A DNA stretch of 7,028 nt from Bacteroidia bacterium (GTDB taxonomy: Bacteria; Bacteroidota; Bacteroidia; NS11-12g; UBA9320), in the NCBI GenBank assembly GCA_013042025.1, contig JABDQY010000019.1, positions 1 through 7,028 on the forward strand, given 5' to 3'. Shown here piece after piece: positions 1 to 6,362 of the stretch. Under the pieces are notes generated by a model, which saw only the letters and a program-made list of their open reading frames with translations, had not been told where the DNA came from and did no database searches. Both the position numbers and the translations under genes were made by a program. Positions within the stretch are counted from its first letter, which is position 1; each line of letters begins with the position of its first letter.

Positions 1-433
1 CTTCTACACTGGTGGGAAAGACTTTAGCAGCCAAGGACCAACCTTTGCATATCTTAATATAAATCGTGACGAGTTCAATAATATCATAAGCACCCATGAT
101 ATTCAATTCTATTTTGTAAACAACATTATTGATGGAGTATATAGTGATGGGGAAATAGGAAGAGATTTAGATTTGACTAAAGTGATTTCTCCTTCTGTTG
201 TTGATTACAATCTACTTCGAACAAACGATGCTATTTATAGTGGATCTGGTTCAAATAATCTTATTAATTTAGATCCAAAATTTAAAAATGTCCTAAAATT
301 TGATTTTGATTTAGATACGCTTTCTGCTGCTAAAGATAAAGGTGTAGTGCTGGCTCCTCCAATAACCGACGACTACTGCGATAGAACTCGTGATGCAACT
401 CCTGATATTGGAGCATTCGAAAGTCAATACTAA
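1..433 (+). CDS. Choice-of-anchor Q / right-handed beta-helix surface protein, C-terminal part (5' truncated by window edge)
   Basis: The reading frame is open from base 2 to the TAA at 431-433 and gives the last 143 residues of a larger protein; the start lies outside the window. A TTG at 173 is in frame, but the frame is open well before it, so it is not the start. What remains looks like the last rungs of a parallel beta-helix (short Asn/Asp/Gly-rich strands such as NNIIDG, DYNLL and NLINLDPKF). It ends in the motif DRTRDATPDIGAFE, which closes the choice-of-anchor Q family (established family knowledge). Such proteins are exported, sit on the cell surface of Bacteroidota and often bind or cleave polysaccharide, but nothing here defines a substrate. 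Only two residues follow GAFES, so there is no C-terminal type IX secretion sorting domain; any anchor, such as a lipoprotein signal, must be N-terminal and unseen. The gene converges on the glycosyltransferase operon with a 16-nt gap and is probably an unrelated unit. Confidence 0.75.
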   Translation, partial: FYTGGKDFSSQGPTFAYLNINRDEFNNIISTHDIQFYFVNNIIDGVYSDGEIGRDLDLTKVISPSVVDYNLLRTNDAIYSGSGSNNLINLDPKFKNVLKFDFDLDTLSAAKDKGVVLAPPITDDYCDRTRDATPDIGAFESQY

Positions 434-449
434 AAAGTCAAGCAACCTT

Positions 450-1580
450 TTATTCACCCACTTCAAAGAGCTTAGCAATCATGCTAACCCATGTGAAACG
501 ATTACGCTCCAATTTTACATGTTCAGTAAATTCTGCTTCGCGTTTGTTGGTATAGAAATCAACAATTGAATCTGCAATTTCTTTCACATTCACTTCCGTA
601 ACATATCCTACCTTGTGATGAGGAACAAGTTCAGCCAATCCACCCACATTGGTTACTAACATTGGCTTGTTATAGAAATAAGCGATTTGAGTAACTCCAC
701 TTTGTGTAGCCGTTTTATACGTTTGAACAACCATATCACATGCACTAAAATAGGTGCTGACCTCACTATCTGGAATAAAATCGTTCGCTTGAATAAGTGC
801 TGCACTTAGGTTGTGCTTCTCAATGATTTTTTGATACGCATCTGGGCTATCGTAATATTCTCCTGCGATAATCAGCTTCACTCCCATTTCTTGTATTCGA
901 TTATCCGCAAATGCTTCCAAAAGAACATCCAATCCTTTGTACTTTCTAATAAATCCAAAAAAGAGCAAATAGTTTGAGTCTTTATGTAATCCCAGCTTTT
1001 CTTTTGCTTTGTCCTTATCCAACAATGGGCCGAAGCTTTCATACATGGGGTGTGGATTATATACTGCGGATTTAGAGACATTGAACTTTTTTAAATCTTC
1101 TAATACTGCCTCACTCATGGTTACAAAACCATCGCAACTTTCAAGAAAATACTTGGTAAAAGGAGTATCAAAAAATCTTTTTTCGTGTGGAATAATATTG
1201 TCTGTAATAGCAACTACTTTAGTATATTTATTCTTACGAATGATTCTTCCTAAAGTGCCTAAACACGGACCCATAAATGGCATCCAATATCGAAATATTA
1301 CTAAGTCCGGTTTCTGCTTTTTAATCTTATTTCCAATTGAAATCCAGTTCAATGGATTTACTGAATTTAAAGAAACTTCGATGTCTAAATTATTCGGTTT
1401 TGAATCAGATGAGAATTGAGTCTTCCCGGGAAATAGAATAGAAGGATATTGAAGACTAAATGTTATAATTTTAACAGAATGCCCTTGCTCCTGTAATTTG
1501 GTTGCAAGCAATTGATTGTATGTTGCAAGTCCACCTCTCAATGGATGAGCTGGTCCAACAATTACAATCTTCTTATTCAA
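450..1580 (-). CDS. GT4-like GT-B glycosyltransferase lacking the usual EX7E glutamates
   Basis: This 376-residue protein has the two-domain GT-B layout. The N-terminal acceptor domain opens with a beta strand and a glycine-rich loop (KKIVIVGP, then RGGLATYN, residues 15-22). The C-terminal nucleotide-sugar domain starts near residue 203 with FFGFIRKYKG (R212 and K215 in the usual phosphate-binding positions), followed by LIIAGEYYDS and NKPMLVTNVGGLAELV (304-319). No signal peptide or membrane helix is seen, so it should act at the cytoplasmic face of the inner membrane, transferring a sugar from a nucleotide donor; donor and acceptor are unknown. The EX7E motif of family 4 enzymes aligns to TATQSGVTQIA, where both glutamates are replaced (A291, I299). 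The start is TTG: an in-frame TAG lies two codons upstream, and the first internal ATG (residue 100) would destroy the N-terminal domain. The start overlaps the stop of the upstream GT2 gene by 8 nt. It is the last gene of the five-gene operon. Confidence 0.85.
   Translation of the reverse strand: MNKKIVIVGPAHPLRGGLATYNQLLATKLQEQGHSVKIITFSLQYPSILFPGKTQFSSDSKPNNLDIEVSLNSVNPLNWISIGNKIKKQKPDLVIFRYWMPFMGPCLGTLGRIIRKNKYTKVVAITDNIIPHEKRFFDTPFTKYFLESCDGFVTMSEAVLEDLKKFNVSKSAVYNPHPMYESFGPLLDKDKAKEKLGLHKDSNYLLFFGFIRKYKGLDVLLEAFADNRIQEMGVKLIIAGEYYDSPDAYQKIIEKHNLSAALIQANDFIPDSEVSTYFSACDMVVQTYKTATQSGVTQIAYFYNKPMLVTNVGGLAELVPHHKVGYVTEVNVKEIADSIVDFYTNKREAEFTEHVKLERNRFTWVSMIAKLFEVGE
1573..1580 (-). promoter_or_regulatory. 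8-nt stop/start overlap TTGAATAA coupling GT2 to GT4
   Basis: On the minus strand the octamer TTGAATAA holds the TTG start of the GT4-like gene and the TAA stop of the GT2 gene in different frames. Only a weak AGG sits two bases upstream, so initiation probably depends on ribosomes terminating at the GT2 stop (inference). The same octamer forms the previous junction at 2531-2538. Confidence 0.6.
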
Positions 1581-2538
1581 AACCTATTTTCTTTGAAATT
1601 TCGTATTTATTTCGATTCGGTGCATTTCGGCTAATCATTTCACCTAAAAACCCTCCAATAAACATTTGAGATCCTACAACAAGCATCGTTAGAGCTATGT
1701 AAAATAGTGGGTTATCTGCAACCAATGTTTGTCTTATTCCTTGGCTCAGGGCTACTAGTTTAGATATTAAAACATAGGCTGTTAACAGAAATCCAAGAAC
1801 AAAAGCTATTGCACCCCACACTCCAAAAAAGTGCATAGGAGCCTTGCTGAAACGCGACATGAAAATGATACTTAGCAAATCAAGAGGCCCACGCACAAAA
1901 CGCATTAATCCAAACTTGGTTTCCCCATATTTTCTAGCTTGATGCTGAACAACCTTCTCTCCAATTTTCTTGAAACCTGCTTGCTTGGCGATAACCGGAA
2001 TATAACGGTGCATTTCGCCGTACACTTCAACGCTTTTAACAACATCATTTTTGTATGCCTTTAAACCACAATTAAAATCGTGCAGGTAGATGCCACTCAT
2101 TTTTCGAGTAGCCCAGTTGTACAACTTAGTTGGAATTGTTTTAGTAATTGGATCGTAGCGTTTCTTTTTCCAGCCACTCACCAAATCAAATCCATCTTCC
2201 CATAGCATTCTGTGCATTTCAGGAAGTTCTTCTGGACTATCTTGAAGATCTGCATCCATGGTGAAAACCGAATTCCCTGTAGCTAGTTTAAATCCTTCGT
2301 TTAATGCGGCAGATTTCCCGTAGTTTCTTCTAAACTTTAAACCACTTACTTCTGAATGTTTTTCTTTTAATCCTTCAATGATATTCCACGAATTATCTGT
2401 AGAGCCATCGTCAATAAAAATAACTTCAAAGCTAAATTTATGCTCGTCCATTACTCGCTTAATCCAAGCAAATAATTCTGGTAGGGATTCTTCTTCATTG
2501 AGAAGCGGTATTACTATAGATATATCCAATTTATTCAA
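1573..2538 (-). CDS. Membrane-anchored GT2 glycosyltransferase, GtrB/DPM1 (polyprenyl-phosphate glycosyltransferase) type
   Basis: A family 2 GT-A glycosyltransferase of about 321 residues. The N-terminal catalytic domain has ISIVIPLLNEEESL (6-19), the nucleotide-binding DDGSTD (43-48), the DxD-containing MDADLQD (94-100), HDFNCGLKAY (153-162) and a basic RKYGETK segment (202-208) resembling the RxxGxSK motif of polyprenyl-phosphate enzymes. Two predicted membrane helices follow (about 236-259 and 277-299), then a basic cytoplasmic tail. Relatives (ArnC, GtrB, DPM1) move a sugar from a nucleotide donor to undecaprenyl or dolichyl phosphate at the inner membrane; the sugar cannot be read here. 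The frame is open up to a TTG at 2580, but I place the start at TTG 2538: the extra 14 residues would be a basic stretch read out of frame from the DUF4199 gene, and an AGGA lies 8 nt before TTG 2538. TTG 2529 is a second option. No ATG occurs before residue 30, so a non-ATG start is needed. It overlaps its neighbours by 8 nt on each side. Confidence 0.88.
   Translation of the reverse strand: MNKLDISIVIPLLNEEESLPELFAWIKRVMDEHKFSFEVIFIDDGSTDNSWNIIEGLKEKHSEVSGLKFRRNYGKSAALNEGFKLATGNSVFTMDADLQDSPEELPEMHRMLWEDGFDLVSGWKKKRYDPITKTIPTKLYNWATRKMSGIYLHDFNCGLKAYKNDVVKSVEVYGEMHRYIPVIAKQAGFKKIGEKVVQHQARKYGETKFGLMRFVRGPLDLLSIIFMSRFSKAPMHFFGVWGAIAFVLGFLLTAYVLISKLVALSQGIRQTLVADNPLFYIALTMLVVGSQMFIGGFLGEMISRNAPNRNKYEISKKIGFE
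2531..2538 (-). promoter_or_regulatory. 8-nt stop/start overlap TTGAATAA coupling DUF4199 to GT2
   Basis: The minus-strand octamer combines the likely TTG start of the GT2 gene with the TAA stop of the DUF4199 gene. AGGA (plus-strand 2547-2550, read on the minus strand) lies 8 nt upstream of the TTG, the best ribosome-binding-like sequence I see in the operon. It helps choose this start over the TTG at 2580. It is identical to the GT2/GT4 junction octamer. Confidence 0.55.
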
Positions 2539-3082
2539 ATAGCTCTTCCTTCTTCTTTTCCTTTTGAACTGCTCCAACAATTAAAGCTAGAATAGCATAC
2601 CATACTAGCATTTGTCCTGTTCGTATGAGCTGTGCCATAATTCCTTTAGGAGATTCCTCCATCTTTACCTTTGCTTGCTCCATTGCTTCTTCAATAGACT
2701 CATCTGGTGCTCCCATTTTTTCCATTAACTCTTGGGTACTTTCCAATGCTGCTTCTTGAACTCCTTGTTCCCAAGTTATATCAATTACCATTGTAAAAAT
2801 GACACTAAAAACAAGAGCTATAAGTGCAGATACAACACCTGTAAAAAACGCTGCATTAAATGCTTTTCCAAAGTTATATGGACTAAAATTGGGTTTACAA
2901 TCACGGGCTGCTAAAATCATAAACACTATAGGAAGTGCTATGAAATTGATTGCAAGAGATGTGATCCATCCAGCTGGTTTAGCAAATAAAAATGGGTCGA
3001 TTGCATAAATGACTAAGAAAACTAGAATACCTATGACCCCCATAGTTATTCCACGACTTATTGCTGGTTTATAATTTTCCAT
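2531..3082 (-). CDS. DUF4199 four-helix membrane protein
   Basis: A 183-residue inner-membrane protein matching the DUF4199 pattern common in Bacteroidota; the family has no settled function. Four hydrophobic segments are visible at about 11-28, 36-58, 76-100 and 152-172. Positive charges in the loop between helices 2 and 3 (R60, K63, K73) and in the tail KEKKKEE suggest both termini are cytoplasmic. The roughly 50-residue, Glu-rich and probably helical loop between helices 3 and 4 (about 102-150) would then be periplasmic. The ATG start lies one base after the stop of the PyrC-like gene, and the gene end overlaps the GT2 start by 8 nt, so it is co-translated with both. Being a small four-helix protein beside a GtrB-like transferase, it might serve as its membrane partner, as GtrA does for GtrB; this is inference from context and topology, with no sequence relationship claimed. 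Confidence 0.85.
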   Translation of the reverse strand: MENYKPAISRGITMGVIGILVFLVIYAIDPFLFAKPAGWITSLAINFIALPIVFMILAARDCKPNFSPYNFGKAFNAAFFTGVVSALIALVFSVIFTMVIDITWEQGVQEAALESTQELMEKMGAPDESIEEAMEQAKVKMEESPKGIMAQLIRTGQMLVWYAILALIVGAVQKEKKKEELFE

Positions 3083-3083
3083 A

Positions 3084-4352
3084 TTATGAATACAAGTTTA
3101 CTTTATTTTCATTGAAAACTGCCACCACCTTACCAACAATTTCTTTGTTCCACATATGGGTGTTTCGAGACAATGACTTATTTGTTTCTTGATTGAATAC
3201 CCAATTCTCCTTTGCATCAAATACAGTAACATTTGCTTTTTGGCCTTCTATAATCTCAGGATTATCCAGATTTAACACATTTCTAGCACCTGCTGTAAAT
3301 CGCTCTACAAAAACCTCAAAATCAATGCTTTTAGATAAATATTGTAGGTACCATGGATAAATAAACTGTAAACTTAAAGAGCCAAAATCAGCATAATCAA
3401 ACTCTACTTGCTTGCTTTCAATATTCTGTGGGTTATGATTACTAGATATAGCATCAATAACACCTGATTTTACCGCCCTTATTAATGCCTTTCGATCAAT
3501 CTCACTTCTTAATAATGGATAAATCTTAAAATTCTCATCAAAGGTTAATACCTCATTGTCAGTAAAACAGAGATTAAAAATTGATGTATCGCAAGTTATT
3601 TTCAATCCTCGTTTTTTGGCAGCTGCAATAAGATCTACAGATTGCTTGCAAGTAATTCCGCCAATATGTAATGGAGCATCACAATACTCTGCAATCTCTA
3701 TTTGCTGCTTTACACTTATGTATTCTGCCAAGGTTGGACTAGTTTTTAAACCAGTATGAACCGTTGCTTCACTCTCATTGACTAAACCATTTTGATGTAT
3801 CGTCATATCAATTGGTTGAGAAATTATAGTTGCATTAAAAGGCTTGGTATAAAGCAATGCTTTTTTTAACAGGCCATTTGAGATTGGAATATCGCCATTT
3901 GTAAATGCTGACGCACCAGCTGTAAACATGTCAAATATTTCGGCGAGGTTTTCTGCATTCTGCTCATCAGACACCATACCCGTTGGGTACAGGTTTGTTA
4001 TAGCACTTTCTGCAATTTTTTTCAAATAATTTATCGCCGACTTAGTGTTTACTACTGGCTGAGTGTTAGGCAACGTACAAATTCCTGTAAATCCACCACT
4101 AGCAGCGGTTTCTAAGATGTTTTCCAATGAATCTTTGAATTCAAAACCAGGATCCGTTAGATGTGTTTTTAGGTCGAACCAACCCACCGAAACATACAAT
4201 TCTTTACCTGAAATTTCCGTCGCTTTTGCATTAATTTTAGTTCCAATTTTTTCAATTAAACCATTGGCAATTAGTATATCCGATTTTTTTAAATGATTTG
4301 AATGCCCTGGAGAGATAATGGTTGCTTTGCGAATAAGATACGATTTAGGCAC
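3084..4352 (-). CDS. Dihydroorotase-family (PyrC-like) protein, probably non-catalytic
   Basis: At 422 residues this has the full length and order of a class I dihydroorotase: a short N-terminal beta-sandwich segment (KATIISP), a TIM-barrel amidohydrolase core, the diagnostic GGFTGICTLPNTQPV (86-100), and a C-terminal sandwich (EGQKANVTVFDA). Active enzymes use metal ligands in DxHxH, DDG, HCED, HxxHVS and TDHAPH motifs to cyclise carbamoyl-aspartate. Here these read DLKTH (K62 replaces the first His, H64 kept), TNGD (152-153), SQPID (Q179 for His), HIGGIT (G232 for His) and SNHNPQ (N305 for Asp). The substrate-binding Arg after the second His is T66. Catalysis therefore looks lost while the fold is kept, as in known inactive PyrC homologues that partner aspartate transcarbamoylase; a partner here is unknown. 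The GTG start is forced, because an in-frame TAA lies two codons upstream and no other early start exists. It follows the BatA gene by 6 nt and precedes DUF4199 by 1 nt. Automatic pipelines would probably label it dihydroorotase. Confidence 0.88.
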   Translation of the reverse strand: MPKSYLIRKATIISPGHSNHLKKSDILIANGLIEKIGTKINAKATEISGKELYVSVGWFDLKTHLTDPGFEFKDSLENILETAASGGFTGICTLPNTQPVVNTKSAINYLKKIAESAITNLYPTGMVSDEQNAENLAEIFDMFTAGASAFTNGDIPISNGLLKKALLYTKPFNATIISQPIDMTIHQNGLVNESEATVHTGLKTSPTLAEYISVKQQIEIAEYCDAPLHIGGITCKQSVDLIAAAKKRGLKITCDTSIFNLCFTDNEVLTFDENFKIYPLLRSEIDRKALIRAVKSGVIDAISSNHNPQNIESKQVEFDYADFGSLSLQFIYPWYLQYLSKSIDFEVFVERFTAGARNVLNLDNPEIIEGQKANVTVFDAKENWVFNQETNKSLSRNTHMWNKEIVGKVVAVFNENKVNLYS

Positions 4353-4358
4353 GCTTTA

Positions 4359-6362
4359 TTATGATTTTAAAAATCTCAACAAAAGTATCTCCATTAGGAG
4401 AAAAATCAAACTAAGTAGGATGAAGATTTTCCATAAGGCTTTCCCAGAAGCAAGTGAACTTGTAATATTTTTCACAGATGCACTCACTGCAGAGCTTGTT
4501 ACCACTTGATTATACGGGAATAATCCTTTCAATTCTTCTGATTCAAAATAGTCCTGTTTGGATTCTAATCGGGTGTTATTTAAAGCTACTTTAGCAATAG
4601 AATCTCCAGCAGTGTTTACGATATCATATAATCCGGCATCACTTATCGTTTCATTTAGCCAAAATTTGAGTCTTCCTCCACCTAAAGAGCTCTCAACAAA
4701 TATGTTATTGTCGTCTTTCTGAAGGCTGAGATTAGACTCTGATCCTGAGAAGTAAGATACATTTATGGCACTTGGATGAAATAAGTTATATGCAATTTGT
4801 TGTTTGTTTGATGTACTAAATGACATATTAAGCATTGTTAACACAAGCAATTCGTGATTAGAGAAATTACTAAATGATTTATTAAGAGGAAGAGCAAATT
4901 GATAAACAGCTCCTTGTCCTGAAAACGTCTTGCTAAGAACAGCGGTGCCATCTTTTAGCTGCAATATGTTTTGGCTATTTGAAGCTGGACTTAATTCATA
5001 GCACTTAGCAATCTTTGGCAATAAAATATTTCTAGGTATTGAAGAATATACTCCTTTAAAAAAAGGATGTTTTAGATCAGCAGAACGGATACTAAGGTCT
5101 TTTTGCTGAAGCGACCCATATGCTCTTGTACCTAATGCTGTTTCAAGAAAACTATAGTCGGGCTTCTTTTCTGAAGGTATAACCAATAGGTTCCCGCCTT
5201 TCGAAACAAATTGTTTTAGTTGTTCAGCTAAACCACTTGTAATCTCACTTAAACCATTAAGAACTATAAAATCATAACTCTCTAAGCTTCCAAAGTCAAT
5301 TGAACTGCTAGAAGTGGACTTTAAATTGAAACTAGCATCATTTTCGAATATCTTTCTGATTTCATTGGAAGCGGATCCTACTTGCAATACATTGATGCTT
5401 TTCTTGACCAAAATGGTGAAATAATAATTATTGTCAAAAACTACAGGAACATCGTCTATACTCAATTCTCCTTCTATCCAACCCGCTGTTGATGGAGTAA
5501 ATGCAACATCTAAAATCAGCTCAGAGTTTCCATCTAAACTGAAGCTCTCAATCCCTTGCTGAACTTCATTAATTTTAAGGACCATCGACGAAGATTCTAC
5601 TCGATCTGTGCCGTTATTAACAACTCTTACTTTCAACTTTACAGGTTCCCCTGCACGAGAAATCGGTTCACTTAGCCAAGCAGAATCAATCGATAAGTTT
5701 TGCAGCTTGACAGGTTCAACCTGAAGGAAATTTAGTTGAATATTGCTATCAATTAGTGCAGATTGTGGTAATCCATTATTCTGAAAATCACTAATAGCAA
5801 TTGTTTGTTGCGAACTAAAATCATTTGAGACATAAACGTTATTCACCCTTTGCAGCACCTTAGATAGGTCATTTGGATGAAAGGTGATATCCATGTCATC
5901 AATTATTTTAATAGCATTGGATGTAGATTGTAGCTTATTTGAAAATGGACTAAGCGTATTATCAATTATCTGAACCTTTGACTCCGGAGGAAGGTTTCCT
6001 ATTAGTTCACGTGCTAAGTTTTTGGAATTCTCAAAAAGCTGTCCATCCTCTCCTTCTGCATTCATGCTCTGCGAATTATCCAAGTAAACACTTACTAGAT
6101 TGGCCCCTTGTGAAACTCCATTTAGCGGAATATAAGGACGAGCAAAGGCAAACACTAAGGCTGAAATAGCCAAGATACGTGTAGCAAGCACTAACCATTT
6201 TTTGATCTGTCGCGTTTTTTTACTTTCAGTTTGAATGTGCTTTAACATTTGCACATTACTGAATATTACTTTTTTATATTTCCTAAAATTGAAAAGATGA
6301 ATCACTATTGGTATAGCCACTAAAAAAAGAGCCCACAAGAAATTTGGATTTTGGAAATTCAT
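4359..6362 (-). CDS. BatA-domain / von Willebrand A membrane protein with GATase-like periplasmic domain
   Basis: A 667-residue membrane protein. Residues 1-80 form the BatA (aerotolerance regulator N-terminal) module: helix at about 8-25, a basic loop from FRKYKKVIFSNV through RQIKKW, and a second helix at about 56-75. A vWA-like domain follows, with an intact MIDAS start DNSQS (95-99) and SDFQNNG (191-197). Next comes a beta-rich, CARDB-like segment (about 218-318). Residues 322-495 look like a class I glutamine amidotransferase-type fold (INVLQVG, YDFIVLNG, QFVSKGGNLLVIPS) without an evident catalytic Cys. The last helix is at about 644-664, ending in a short basic tail. The large middle part should be periplasmic. 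Proteins of this size and plan are common in Bacteroidota; function is unproven, though BatA homologues are tied to envelope stress and MoxR-type AAA chaperones. No moxR or other bat gene is present here. The ATG is the first gene of the operon, and the gene ends in tandem TAA TAA, 6 nt before the PyrC-like start. Confidence 0.88.
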   Translation of the reverse strand: MNFQNPNFLWALFLVAIPIVIHLFNFRKYKKVIFSNVQMLKHIQTESKKTRQIKKWLVLATRILAISALVFAFARPYIPLNGVSQGANLVSVYLDNSQSMNAEGEDGQLFENSKNLARELIGNLPPESKVQIIDNTLSPFSNKLQSTSNAIKIIDDMDITFHPNDLSKVLQRVNNVYVSNDFSSQQTIAISDFQNNGLPQSALIDSNIQLNFLQVEPVKLQNLSIDSAWLSEPISRAGEPVKLKVRVVNNGTDRVESSSMVLKINEVQQGIESFSLDGNSELILDVAFTPSTAGWIEGELSIDDVPVVFDNNYYFTILVKKSINVLQVGSASNEIRKIFENDASFNLKSTSSSSIDFGSLESYDFIVLNGLSEITSGLAEQLKQFVSKGGNLLVIPSEKKPDYSFLETALGTRAYGSLQQKDLSIRSADLKHPFFKGVYSSIPRNILLPKIAKCYELSPASNSQNILQLKDGTAVLSKTFSGQGAVYQFALPLNKSFSNFSNHELLVLTMLNMSFSTSNKQQIAYNLFHPSAINVSYFSGSESNLSLQKDDNNIFVESSLGGGRLKFWLNETISDAGLYDIVNTAGDSIAKVALNNTRLESKQDYFESEELKGLFPYNQVVTSSAVSASVKNITSSLASGKALWKIFILLSLIFLLMEILLLRFLKS

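Larger units (their letters stand above)
450..6362 (-). other. Five-gene putative operon: BatA-like, PyrC-like, DUF4199, GT2, GT4-like
   Basis: Five minus-strand genes are packed with junctions of +6, +1, -8 and -8 nt, leaving no room for internal terminators or dedicated promoters between them. Transcription most likely starts in the 90-nt region upstream of the BatA gene. Three of the five genes start with GTG or TTG, which fits translational coupling. Co-transcription is inferred from spacing only. Confidence 0.75.

Noticed and set aside
173..433. A separate small gene starting at TTG 173
   Set aside because: The frame is open without a stop back to base 2, and the protein continues the same beta-helix sequence, so this is the end of a longer truncated gene.
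472..487. Perfect hairpin TTAGCA-ATCA-TGCTAA near the convergent gene ends, as a terminator
   Set aside because: It lies inside the GT4-like coding region, has a weak 6-bp stem and no T-tract after it on either strand.
1009..1419. A 136-codon plus-strand open frame opposite the GT4-like gene
   Set aside because: It is antisense to a well-supported glycosyltransferase and shows no domain, start signal or recognisable protein character.
2539..2580. N-terminal extension of the GT2 protein from TTG 2580
   Set aside because: The added 14 residues (rich in Arg and Lys) are the DUF4199 C-terminal Lys/Glu codons read in another frame. GT2 homologues begin close to the ISIVIP strand, and TTG 2538 has an AGGA at good spacing.
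3084..4352. Annotation as an active pyrimidine-pathway dihydroorotase
   Set aside because: At least five metal-ligand positions and the substrate Arg are replaced; only the fold-level assignment is supported.
4353..4361. Possible fusion or readthrough between the BatA-like and PyrC-like genes, which lie in the same frame
   Set aside because: Two consecutive TAA codons separate them and the PyrC-like protein has a complete N-terminus from its own GTG, so they are separate genes.
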